NCBI RefSeq assembly: GCF_958295425.1
Contig: NC_081138.1
Span: 19,280,886 to 19,344,885, forward strand
Reading direction: 5' to 3'
Origin: Solea solea
Lineage: Eukaryota > Chordata > Actinopteri > Pleuronectiformes > Soleidae
DNA length: 64,000 nt
The number at the start of each line of letters is the position of its first letter. Positions within the stretch are counted from its first letter, which is position 1. The notes beneath the pieces were generated by a model. That model was not told the DNA's origin. It did no database searches and saw only the letters and a program-made list of their open reading frames with translations. Position numbers and translations under genes: made by a program. Below are positions 10,438-22,700 of the stretch, piece after piece.

Positions 10438-10491
10438 TCAGTCAGTCAGTCATCATCTACCGCTTTATCCTCAACCAGAGGGTCGCAGAGG
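10438..10491 (-). mobile_element. SINE 3' tail fragment inserted in satellite
   Basis: Reverse complement contains GAGGATAAAGCGGTAGATGA followed by TGACTGACTGACTGA, matching the 3' end of the SINE at 5790-6105. It is flanked on both sides by GTCATAGTATAG (10426-10437 and 10492-10503). The flanking 12-mer is a satellite motif, so it is only suggestive of a target duplication. Confidence 0.7.
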
Positions 10492-11359
10492 GTCATAGTA
10501 TAGTATGTCGTGCAAAATCACCCAAAAAGGTCATAGTATAGTATGTCGTCCAAAATGGGTCAAAAAAGTCATAGTATAGTATGTCGTCCAAAATCATTCA
10601 AAAAAGTCATAGGTTAGTAGGTCGTCAAAAATCTGTCAAAAAAGTCATATTATAGTATGTCGTCCAAAATTATTCAAAAAAGTCATAGATAATATTGTCG
10701 GCCAAAATCAGTGAAAAAAGTCATAGGTTAGTATGTGGTCCAAAATAAGTCCAAAAAGTCATATGTTAGTATGTCATCCAAAATCAGTCAAAAAAAGTCA
10801 TAGGTTAGTATGTCGTCCAAAATCAGTCCAAAAAGTCATATTAGTATGTCGTCCAAAATCAGTCCAAAAAGTCATAGGTTAGTATGTCGTCCAAAATCAG
10901 TGAAAAAAGTCATAGGTTAGTATGTCGTCCAAAATCAGTGAAAAAAGTCATAGGTTAGTATGTCATCCAAAATCAGTGAAAAAAGTCATAGGTTAGTATG
11001 TCGTCCAAAATCAGTGAAAAAAGTCATAGGTTAGTATGTGGTCCAAAATCATTTAAAAAAAGTCATAGGTTAGTATGTGGTCCAAAATCAGTCAAAAAAG
11101 TCATAGTATAGTATGTCGTCCAAAATCAGTCAAAAAAGTCATAGGATAGTATGTGGTCCAAAATCAGTCAAAAAAGTCATAGGTTAGTATGTGGTCCAAA
11201 ATCAGTAAAAAAAGTCATAGGTTAGTATGTGGTCCTAAATCAGTCAAAAAAGTCATAGGTTAGTATGTCGTCCAAAATCAGTCAAAAAAGTCATAGGTTA
11301 GTATGTTGTCCAAAATCAGTCCAAAAAGTCATAGTATATTATATAGTCCAAAATGTCAT

Positions 11360-11488
11360 CTAAAATCACACCAACACATGTTCCAACCAGGGCTTAAACA
11401 CGGGAATTCTTTGTCAAAGGTGAGCGTGTTAACCGCTACACCAACCTTGTGGAGAGATACTGCTGTATGTTGTTCTAAATAGCACCAA
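11360..11488 (-). repeat. SINE-head unit 1 inside satellite
   Basis: Read on the minus strand: CACAAGGTTGGTGTAGCGGT, TAACACGCTCACC, then GTGTTTAAGCCCTGG. This has a tRNA-like A-box region and a B-box-like segment, related to the SINE head at 3836. Flanks TCTAAAATCACACCAA and TCTAAATAGCACCAA look like a diverged target duplication. First of four left-side copies. Confidence 0.75.
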
Positions 11489-12437
11489 AACATCATAGCA
11501 TAGTATGTCATGCAAAATCACTCAAAAAGGTCATAGTATAGTATGTCGTACATAATGGGTCAAAAAAGTCATAGTGTAGCATGGCGTTCAAAATTGGTCA
11601 AAAAGTCATAGGTTTGTATGTCATCCAAAATCAGTCAAAAACAGTCATAGGTTAGTATGTCACCTAAAATCAGTCCAAAAAGTCGTAGGTTAGTATGTCG
11701 TCCAAAATCTGTCAAAAAAGTCATAGGTTAGTATGTCGTCCAAAATCAGTCCAAAAAGTCATAGGTTAGTATGTCGTCCAAAATCTGATAAAAAAGTCAT
11801 AGGTTAGTATGTGGTCCAAAATCAGTCAAAAAAGTCATAGGTTAGTATGTGGTCCAAAATCAGTCAAAAAAGTCATAGGTTAGTATGTGGTCCAAAATCA
11901 GTGAAAAAAGTCATAGGTTAGTATGTGGTCCAAAATCAGTGAAAAAAGTCATAGGTTAGTATGTGGTCCAAAATCATCTAAAAAAAGTCATAGGTTAGTA
12001 TGTGGTCCAAAATCAGTGAAAAAAGTCATAGGTTAGTATGTCATCCAAAATCAGTGAAAAAAGTCATAGGTTAGTATGTCGTCCAAAATCAGTGAAAAAA
12101 GTCATAGGTTAGTATGTGGTCCAAAATCATTTAAAAAAAGTCATAGGTTAGTATGTGGTCCAAAATCAGTCAAAAAAGTCATAGTATAGTATGTCGTCCA
12201 AAATCAGTCAAAAAAGTCATAGGATAGTATGTGGTCCAAAATCAGTCAAAAAAGTCATAGGTTAGTATGTGGTCCAAAATCAGTCAAAAAAGTCATAGGT
12301 TAGTATGTGGTCCTAAATCAGTCAAAAAAGTCATAGGTTAGTATGTCGTCCAAAATCAGTCAAAAAAGTCATAGGTTAGTATGTTGTCCAAAATCAGTCC
12401 AAAAAGTCATAGTATATTATATAGTCCAAAATGTCAT

Positions 12438-12566
12438 CTAAAATCACACCAACACATGTTCCAACCAGGGCTTAAACACGGGAATTCTTTGTCAAAGGTG
12501 AGCGTGTTAACCGCTACACCAACCTTGTGGAGAGATACTGCTGTATGTTGTTCTAAATAGCACCAA
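12438..12566 (-). repeat. SINE-head unit 2 inside satellite
   Basis: Same sequence as unit 1, 1,078 bp downstream. It was copied as part of the higher-order unit rather than inserted separately. Confidence 0.75.
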
Positions 12567-13935
12567 AACATCATAGCATAGTATGTCATGCAAAATCACT
12601 CAAAAAGGTCATAGTATAGTATGTCGTACATAATGGGTCAAAAAAGTCATAGTGTAGCATGGCGTTCAAAATTGGTCAAAAAGTCATAGGTTTGTATGTC
12701 ATCCAAAATCAGTCAAAAACAGTCATAGGTTAGTATGTCACCTAAAATCAGTCCAAAAAGTCGTAGGTTAGTATGTCGTCCAAAATCTGTCAAAAAAGTC
12801 ATAGGTTAGTATGTCGTCCAAAATCAGTCCAAAAAGTCATAGGTTAGTATGTCGTCCAAAATCTGATAAAAAAGTCATAGGTTAGTATGTGGTCCAAAAT
12901 CAGTCAAAAAAGTCATAGGTTAGTATGTGGTCCAAAATCAGTCAAAAAAGTCATAGGTTAGTATGTGGTCCAAAATCAGTGAAAAAAGTCATAGGTTAGT
13001 ATGTGGTCCAAAATCAGTGAAAAAAGTCATAGGTTAGTATGTGGTCCAAAATCATCTAAAAAAAGTCATAGGTTAGTATGTGGTCCAAAATCAGTCAAAA
13101 AAGTCATAGGTTAGTATGTGGTCCAAAATCAGTCAAAAAAGTCATAGGTTAGTATGTCGTCCAAAATCAGTCCAAAAAGTCATAGGTTAGTATGTCGTCC
13201 AAAATCTGATAAAAAAAGTCATAGGTTAGTATGTCGTCCAAAATCAGTCAAAAAAGTCATAGGTTAGTATGTGGTCCAAAATCAGTCAAAAAAGTCATAG
13301 GTTAGTATGTCGTCCAAAATCAGTGAAAAAAGTCATAGGTTAGCATGTCGTCCAAAATCAGTGAAAAAAGTCATAGGTTAGTATGTGGTCCAAAATCAGT
13401 CAAAAAAGTCATAGTATAGTATGTCGTTTGAAATCAGTGAAAAAAGTCATAGGTTAGTATGTGGTCCAAAATCAGTCAAAAAAGTCATAGGTTAGTATGT
13501 CATCCAAAATCAGTGAAAAAAGTCATAGGTTAGTATGTCATCCAAAATCAGTGAAAAAAGTCATAGGTTAGTATGTGGTCCAAAATCATTTAAAAAAAGT
13601 CATAGGTTAGTATGTGGTCCAAAATCAGTCAAAAAAGTCATAGGTTAGTATGTCGTCCGAAATCGGAAAAAAAAGGTCATAGGTTAGTATGTGGTCCAAA
13701 ATCAGTCTAAAAAGTCATAGGTTAGTATGTCGTCCAAAATCAGTCCAAAAAGTCATAGGTTAGTATGTCGTCCAAAATCAGTCCAAAAAGTCATAGGTTA
13801 GTATGTGCTCCTAAATCAGTCAAAAAAGTCATAGGTTAGTATGTCGTCCAAAATCAGTCAAAAAAGTCATAGGTTAGTATGTTGTCCAAAATCAGTCCAA
13901 AAAGTCATAGTATAGTATATAGTCCAAAATGTCAT

Positions 13936-14064
13936 CTAAAATCACACCAACACATGTTCCAACCAAGGCTTAAACACGGGAATTCTTTGTCAAAGGTGAG
14001 CGTGTTAACCGCTACACCAACCTTGTGGAGAGATACTGCTGTATGTTGTTCTAAATAGCACCAA
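13936..14064 (-). repeat. SINE-head unit 3 inside satellite
   Basis: As units 1-2 with minor changes (AACCAAGGC for AACCAGGGC). It is 1,498 bp after unit 2. Confidence 0.75.
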
Positions 14065-15852
14065 AACATCATAGCATAGTATGTCATGCAAAATCACTCA
14101 AAAAGGTCATAGTATAGTATGTCGTACATAATGGGTCAAAAAAGTCATAGTATAGCATGGCGTTCAAAATCGGTCAAAAAGTCATAGGTTTGTATGTCAT
14201 CCAAAATCAGTCAAAAACAGTCATAGGTTAGTATGTCACCTAAAATCAGTCCAAAAAGTCGTAGGTTAGTATGTCGTCCAAAATCTGTCAAAAAATTCAT
14301 AGCATAGCACGTTGTCCAAAATCAGTTAAAAAAGTCATAGTATAGCATGTCGTCCAAAATCGGTCAAAATAGTCATAGTATAGCATGTCGTCCAAAATTG
14401 GTAAAAAAGTCATAGTATAGCATGTCGTCCAAAGTCGGTCAAAAAAGTCATAGTATAGTCTGTCGTCCAAAATCGGTCAAAATAGTCATAGTATAGCATG
14501 TCGTCCAAAATTGGTAAAAAAAAAAGTCATAGTATAGTATGTCGTCCAAAATCTGTCAAAAAAGTCATAGGTTAGTATGTTGTCCAAAATCAGTCAAAAA
14601 AGTCATAGGTTAGTATGTGGTCCAAAATCAGTCAAAGAAGTCATAGGTTAGTATGTTGTCCAAAATCAGTCCAAAAAGTCATAGGTTAGTATGTCGTCCA
14701 AAATCAGTCAAAAAAGTCATAGGTAAGTATGTCGTCCAAAATGAGTCAAAATAGTCATAGGTTAGTATTTCGTCCAAAATCAAACCAAAAAGTCATAGGT
14801 TAGTATGTCGTCCAAGATCAGTCAAAAAAGTCATAAGTTAGTATGTTGTCCAAAATCAGTCAAAAAAGTCATAGGTTTGTATGTCATCCAAAATCAGTCA
14901 AAAACAGTCATAGGTTAGTATGTCACCTAAAATCAGTCCAAAAAGTCGTAGGTTAGTATGTTGTCCAAAATCTGTCAAAAAATTCACAGCATAGCACATT
15001 GTCCAAAATCAGTTAAAAAAGTCATAGTATAGCATGTCGTCCAAAATCGGTCAAAATAGTCATAGTATAGCACGTCGTACATAATGGGTCAAAAAAGTCA
15101 TAGTATAGCATGGCGTCCAAAATCAGTCCAAAAAGTCATAGGTTAGTATGTCGTCTAAAATCAGTCAAAAAAGTCATAGGTTAGTATGTCGTCGAAAATC
15201 AGTGAAAAAAGTCATAGGTTAGTATGTCGTCCAAAATCAGTGAAAAAAGTCATAGGTTAGTATGTCGTCCAAAATCAGTGAAAAAAGTCATAGGTTAGTA
15301 TGTCATCCAAAATCAGTGAAAAAAGTCATAGGTTAGTATGTGGTCCAAAATCATTTAAAAAAAGTCATAGGTTAGTATGTGGTCCAAAATCAGTCAAAAA
15401 AGTCATAGTATAGTATGTCGTCCGAAATCAGTGAAAAAAGTCATAGGTTAGTATGTGGTCCAAAATCAGTCAAAAAAGTCATAGGTTAGTATGTGGTCCA
15501 AAATCAGTCAAAAAAGTCATAGGTTAGTATGTCGTCCGAAATCGGAAAAAAAAGGTCATAGGTTAGTATGTGGTCCAAAATCAGTCTAAAAAGTCATAGG
15601 TTAGTATGACGTCCAAAATCAGTCCAAAAAGTCATAGGTTAGTATGTCGTCCAAAATCAGTCAAAAAAGTCATAGGTTAGTATGTCGTCCAAAATCAGTC
15701 CAAAAAGTCATAGGTTAGTATGTGGTCCTAAATCAGTCAAAAAAGTCATAGGTTAGTATGTCGTCCAAAATCAGTCAAAAAAGTCATAGGTTAGTATGTT
15801 GTCCAAAATCAGTCCAAAAAGTCATAGGTTAGTATGTGGTCCAAAATGTCAT

Positions 15853-15981
15853 CTAAAATCACACCAACACATGTTCCAACCAGGGCTTAAACACGGGAAT
15901 TCTTTGTCAAAGGTGAGCGTGTTAACCGCTACACCAACCTTGTGGAGAGATACTGCTGTATGTTGTTCTAAATAGCACCAA
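15853..15981 (-). repeat. SINE-head unit 4 inside satellite
   Basis: Last left-side copy, again in the TTAAACACGGG form. No further SINE-head units were seen for about 22 kb after this point. Confidence 0.75.
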
Positions 15982-16799
15982 AACATCATAGCATAGTATG
16001 TCATGCAAAATCACTCAAAAAGGTCATAGTATAGTATGTCGTACATAATGGGTCAAAAAAGTCATAGTGTAGCATGGCGTTCAAAATTGGTCAAAAAGTC
16101 ATAGGTTTGTATGTCATCCAAAATCAGTCAAAAACAGTCATAGGTTAGTATGTCACCTAAAATCAGTCCAAAAAGTCGTAGGTTAGTATGTCGTCCAAAA
16201 TCTGTCAAAAAAGTCATAGGTTAGTATGTCGTCCAAAATCAGTCCAAAAAGTCATAGGTTAGTATGTCGTCCAAAATCTGATAAAAAAGTCATAGGTTAG
16301 TATGTCGTCCAAAATCAGTCAAAAAAGTCATAGGTTAGTATGTGGTCCAAAATCAGTCAAAAAAGTCATAGGTTAGTATGTCGTCCAAAATCAGTGAAAA
16401 AAGTCATAGGTTAGTATGTGGTCCAAAATCAGTGAAAAAAGTCATAGGTTAGTATGTGGTCCAAAATCATCTAAAAAAAGTCATAGGTTAGTATGTGGTC
16501 CAAAATCAGTCAAAAAAGTCATAGGTTAGTATGTGGTCCAAAATCAGTCAAAAAAGTCATAGGTTAGTATGTCGTCCAAAATCAGTCCAAAAAGTCATAG
16601 GTTAGTATGTCGTCCAAAATCTGATAAAAAAGTCATAGGTTAGTATGTCGTCCAAAATCAGTCAAAAAAGTCATAGGTTAGTATGTGGTCCAAAATCAGT
16701 CAAAAAAGTCATAGGTTAGTATGTCGTCCAAAATCAGTGAAAAAAGTCATAGGTTAGCATGTCGTCCAAAATCAGTGAAAAAAGTCATAGGTTTGTATG

Positions 16800-19700
16800 T
16801 CATCCAAAATCAGTCAAAAACAGTCATAGGTTAGTATGTCACCTAAAATCAGTCCAAAAAGTCGTAGGTTAGTATGTCGTCCAAAATCTGTCAAAAAAGT
16901 CATAGGTTAGTATGTCGTCCAAAATCAGTCCAAAAAGTCATAGGTTAGTATGTCGTCCAAAATCTGATAAAAAAGTCATAGGTTAGTATGTCGTCCAAAA
17001 TCAGTCAAAAAAGTCATAGGTTAGTATGTGGTCCAAAATCAGTCAAAAAAGTCATAGGTTAGTATGTCGTCCAAAATCAGTGAAAAAAGTCATAGGTTAG
17101 TATGTGGTCCAAAATCAGTCAAAAAAGTCATAGGTTAGTATGTCGTCCGAAATCGGAAAAAAAAGTCATAGGTTAGTATGTCGTCCAAAATCAGTCTAAA
17201 AAGTCATAGGTTAGTATGTCGTCCAAAATCAGTCAAAAAAGTCATAGGTTAGTATGTCGTCCAGAATCAGTCCAAAAAGTCATAGGTTAGTATGTCGTCC
17301 TAAATCAGTCAAAAAAGTCATAGGTTAGTATGTCGTCCAAAATCGGTCAAAAAGTCATAGGTTACTATGTCGTCCAAAATCAGTCTAAAAAGTCATAGGT
17401 AAGTATGTCGTCCAAAATCAGTCCAAAAAGTCATAGGTTAGTATGTCGTCCAAAATCTGATAAAAAAGTCATAGGTTAGAATGTCGTCCAAAATCAGTCC
17501 AAAAAGTCATTGGTTAGTATGTCGTCCAAAATCAGTCTAAAAAGTCATAGGTTAGTATGTCGTCCAAAATCAGTCAAAAAAGTCATGGGTTAGTATGTGG
17601 TCCAAAATCAGTCAAAAAAGTCATAGGTTAGTATGTCGTCCAAAATCTGTCAAAAAAGTCATAGGTTAGCATGTCGTCCAAAATCAGTCCAAAAAGTCAT
17701 AGGTTAGTATGTCGTCCAAAATCTGATAAAAAAGTCATAGGTTAGTATGTCGTCCAAAATCAGTCAAAAAAGTCATAGGTTAGTATGTGGTCCAAAATCA
17801 TCTAAAAAAAGTCATAGGTTAGTATGTGGTCCAAAATCAGTCAAAAAAGTCATAGTATAGTATGTCGTCCGAAATCAGTGAAAAAAGTCATAGGTTAGTA
17901 TGTGGTCCAAAATCAGTCAAAAAAGTCATAGGTTAGTATGTGGTCCAAAATCAGTCAAAAAAGTCATAGGTTAGTATGTCGTCCGAAATCGGAAAAAAAA
18001 AGTCATAGGTTAGTATGTCGTCCAAAATCAGTCTAAAAAGTCATAGGTTAGTATGTGGTCCAAAATCAGTCCAAAAAGTGATAGGTTAGTATGTCGTCCA
18101 AAATCAGTCAAAAAAGTCATAGGTTAGTATGTCGTCCAGAATCAGTCCAAAAAGTCATAGGTTAGTATGTCGTCCTAAATCAGTCAAAAAAGTCATAGGT
18201 TAGTATGTCGTCCAAAATCGGTCAAAAAGTCATAGGTTACTATGTCGTCCAAAATCAGTCTAAAAAGTCATAGGTAAGTATGTCGTCCAAAATCTGATAA
18301 AAAAGTCATAGGTTAGTATGTCGTCCAAAATCAGTCCAAAAAGTCATTGGTTAGTATGTCGTCCAAAATCAGTCTAAAAAGTCATAGGTTAGTATGTCCT
18401 CCAAAATCAGTCTAAAAAGTCATAGGTTAGTATGTCGTCCAAAATCAGTCAAAAAAGTCATAGGTTAGTATGTCGTCCAAAATCAGTCAAAAAAGTCATA
18501 GGTTAGTATGTGGTCCAAAATCAGTCCAAAAAGTCATAGGTTAGTATGTCGTCCAAAATCTGTCAAAAAAGTCATAGGTTAGGATGTTGTCCAAAATCAG
18601 TCAAAAAAGTCATAGGTTAGTATGTCGTCAAAAATCAGTCCAAAAAGTCATAGGTTAGTATGTCGTCCAAAATCAGTCAAAAAAGTCATAGGTTTGTATG
18701 TCGTCCAAAATCAGTCTAAATAGTCATAGGTTAGTATGTCGTCCAAAATCAGTCCAAAAAGTCATAGGTTAGTATGTCGTCGAAAATCTGATAAAAAAGT
18801 CATAGGTTAGTATGTCGTCCAAAATCTGTCAAAAAAGTCATAGGTTAGTATGTCGTCCATAATCAGTCAAAAAAGTCATAGGTTAGTATGTGGTCCAAAA
18901 TCAGTCAAAAAAGTCATAGGTTAGTATGTTGTCCAAAATCAGTCAAAAAAGTCATAGGTTAGTATGTCGTCCAAAATCAGTCAAAAAAGTCATAGGTTAG
19001 TATGTCGTCCGAAATCGGAAAAAAAAAGTCATAGGTTAGTATGTCGTCCAAAATCAGTCTAAAAAGTCATAGGTTAGTATGTGGTCCAAAATCAGTCCAA
19101 AAAGTCATGGGTTAGTATGTGGTCCAAAATCAGTCAAAAAAGTCATAGGTTAGTATGTCGTCCAAAATCAGTCCAAAAAGTCATAGGTTAGTATGTCGTC
19201 CAAAATCAGTCAAAAAAGTCATAGGTTAGTATGTCGTCCAAAATCAGTCCAAAAAGTCATAGGTTAGTATGTCGTCCAAAATCTGTCAAAAAAGTCATAG
19301 GTTAGGATGTTGTCCAAAATCAGTCAAAAAAGTCATAGGTTAGTATGTCGTCAAAAATCAGTCCAAAAAGTCATAGGTTAGTATGTCGTCCAAAATCAGT
19401 CAAAAAAGTCATAGGTTTGTATGTCGTCCAAAATCAGTCTAAAAAGTCATAGGTTAGTATGTCGTCCAAAATCAGTCCAAAAAGTCATAGGTTAGTATGT
19501 CGTCGAAAATCTGATAAAAAAGTCATAGGTTAGTATGTCGTCCAAAATCTGTCAAAAAAGTCATAGGTTAGTATGTCGTCCATAATCAGTCAAAAAAGTC
19601 ATAGGTTAGTATGTGGTCCAAAATCAGTCAAAAAAGTCATAGGTTAGTATGTTGTCCAAAATCAGTCAAAAAAGTCATAGGTTAGTATGTGGTCCAAAAT

Positions 19701-22700
19701 CAGTCAAAAAAGTCATAGGTTAGTATGTCGTCCGAAATCGGAAAAAAAAAGTCATAGGTTAGTATGTCGTCCAAAATCAGTCTAAAAAGTCATAGGTTAG
19801 TATGTGGTCCAAAATCAGTCCAAAAAGTCATAGGTTAGTATGTCGTCCAAAATCAGTCAAAAAAGTCATAGGTTAGTATGTCGTCCAGAATCAGTCCAAA
19901 AAGTCATAGGTTAGTATGTCGTCCTAAATCAGTCCAAAAAGTCATAGGTTAGTATGTCGTCCAAAATCAGTCAAAAAAGTCATAGGTTTGTATGTCGTCC
20001 AAAATCAGTCTAAATAGTCATAGGTTAGTATGTCGTCCAAAATCAGTCCAAAAAGTCATAGGTTAGTATGTCGTCGAAAATCTGATAAAAAAGTCATAGG
20101 TTAGTATGTCGTCCAAAATCTGTCAAAAAAGTCATAGGTTAGTATGTCGTCCATAATCAGTCAAAAAAGTCATAGGTTAGTATGTGGTCCAAAATCAGTC
20201 AAAAAAGTCATAGGTTAGTATGTTGTCCAAAATCAGTCAAAAAAGTCATAGGTTAGTATGTCGTCCAAAATCAGTCAAAAAAGTCATAGGTTAGTATGTC
20301 GTCCGAAATCGGAAAAAAAAAGTCATAGGTTAGTATGTCGTCCAAAATCAGTCTAAAAAGTCATAGGTTAGTATGTGGTCCAAAATCAGTCCAAAAAGTC
20401 ATGGGTTAGTATGTGGTCCAAAATCAGTCAAAAAAGTCATAGGTTAGTATGTCGTCCAAAATCAGTCCAAAAAGTCATAGGTTAGTATGTCGTCCAAAAT
20501 CAGTCAAAAAAGTCATAGGTTAGTATGTCGTCCAGAATCAGTCCAAAAAGTCATAGGTTAGTATGTCGTCCTAAATCAGTCAAAAAAGTCATAGGTTAGT
20601 ATGTCGTCCAAAATCGGTCAAAAAGTCATAGGTTACTATGTCGTCCAAAATCAGTCTAAAAAGTCATAGGTAAGTATGTCGTCCAAAATCTGATAAAAAA
20701 GTCATAGGTTAGTATGTCGTCCAAAATCAGTCCAAAAAGTCATTGGTTAGTATGTCGTCCAAAATCAGTCTAAAAAGTCATAGGTTAGTATGTCCTCCAA
20801 AATCAGTCTAAAAAGTCATAGGTTAGTATGTCGTCCAAAATCAGTCAAAAAAGTCATAGGTTAGTATGTCGTCCAAAATCAGTCAAAAAAGTCATAGGTT
20901 AGTATGTGGTCCAAAATCAGTCCAAAAAGTCATAGGTTAGTATGTCGTCCAAAATCTGTCAAAAAAGTCATAGGTTAGGATGTTGTCCAAAATCAGTCAA
21001 AAAAGTCATAGGTTAGTATGTCGTCAAAAATCAGTCCAAAAAGTCATAGGTTAGTATGTCGTCCAAAATCAGTCAAAAAAGTCATAGGTTTGTATGTCGT
21101 CCAAAATCAGTCTAAATAGTCATAGGTTAGTATGTCGTCCAAAATCAGTCCAAAAAGTCATAGGTTAGTATGTCGTCGAAAATCTGATAAAAAAGTCATA
21201 GGTTAGTATGTCGTCCAAAATCTGTCAAAAAAGTCATAGGTTAGTATGTCGTCCATAATCAGTCAAAAAAGTCATAGGTTAGTATGTGGTCCAAAATCAG
21301 TCAAAAAAGTCATAGGTTAGTATGTTGTCCAAAATCAGTCAAAAAAGTCATAGGTTAGTATGTCGTCCAAAATCAGTCAAAAAAGTCATAGGTTAGTATG
21401 TCGTCCGAAATCGGAAAAAAAAAGTCATAGGTTAGTATGTCGTCCAAAATCAGTCTAAAAAGTCATAGGTTAGTATGTGGTCCAAAATCAGTCCAAAAAG
21501 TCATGGGTTAGTATGTGGTCCAAAATCAGTCAAAAAAGTCATAGGTTAGTATGTCGTCCAAAATCAGTCCAAAAAGTCATAGGTTAGTATGTCGTCCAAA
21601 ATCAGTCAAAAAAGTCATAGGTTAGTATGTCGTCCAAAATCAGTCCAAAAAGTCATAGGTTAGTATGTCGTCCAAAATCTGTCAAAAAAGTCATAGGTTA
21701 GGATGTTGTCCAAAATCAGTCAAAAAAGTCATAGGTTAGTATGTCGTCAAAAATCAGTCCAAAAAGTCATAGGTTAGTATGTCGTCCAAAATCAGTCAAA
21801 AAAGTCATAGGTTTGTATGTCGTCCAAAATCAGTCTAAAAAGTCATAGGTTAGTATGTCGTCCAAAATCAGTCCAAAAAGTCATAGGTTAGTATGTCGTC
21901 GAAAATCTGATAAAAAAGTCATAGGTTAGTATGTCGTCCAAAATCTGTCAAAAAAGTCATAGGTTAGTATGTCGTCCATAATCAGTCAAAAAAGTCATAG
22001 GTTAGTATGTGGTCCAAAATCAGTCAAAAAAGTCATAGGTTAGTATGTTGTCCAAAATCAGTCAAAAAAGTCATAGGTTAGTATGTGGTCCAAAATCAGT
22101 CAAAAAAGTCATAGGTTAGTATGTCGTCCGAAATCGGAAAAAAAAAGTCATAGGTTAGTATGTCGTCCAAAATCAGTCTAAAAAGTCATAGGTTAGTATG
22201 TGGTCCAAAATCAGTCCAAAAAGTCATAGGTTAGTATGTCGTCCAAAATCAGTCAAAAAAGTCATAGGTTAGTATGTCGTCCAGAATCAGTCCAAAAAGT
22301 CATAGGTTAGTATGTCGTCCTAAATCAGTCCAAAAAGTCATAGGTTAGTATGTCGTCCAAAATCAGTCAAAAAAGTCATAGGTTTGTATGTCGTCCAAAA
22401 TCAGTCTAAATAGTCATAGGTTAGTATGTCGTCCAAAATCAGTCCAAAAAGTCATAGGTTAGTATGTCGTCGAAAATCTGATAAAAAAGTCATAGGTTAG
22501 TATGTCGTCCAAAATCTGTCAAAAAAGTCATAGGTTAGTATGTCGTCCATAATCAGTCAAAAAAGTCATAGGTTAGTATGTGGTCCAAAATCAGTCAAAA
22601 AAGTCATAGGTTAGTATGTTGTCCAAAATCAGTCAAAAAAGTCATAGGTTAGTATGTCGTCCAAAATCAGTCAAAAAAGTCATAGGTTAGTATGTCGTCC

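Larger units (their letters stand above)
10964..13080. repeat. Two tandem copies of a 1,078-bp higher-order unit
   Basis: Unit 1 is about 10964-12041 and unit 2 about 12042-13080. Shared rare variants sit exactly 1,078 bp apart: the SINE-head unit (11360 and 12438), TATATTATATAG, the ATCATTTAAAAAAA monomer (11043 and 12121) and the TTTGTATGTCATCC monomer. Only isolated mismatches were seen, so the duplication is recent. Confidence 0.85.

Noticed and set aside
11360..11488. Functional tRNA gene on the minus strand
   Set aside because: A-box and B-box-like segments are present, but the acceptor arms do not pair and no proper anticodon stem-loop can be drawn. A SINE head fits better.
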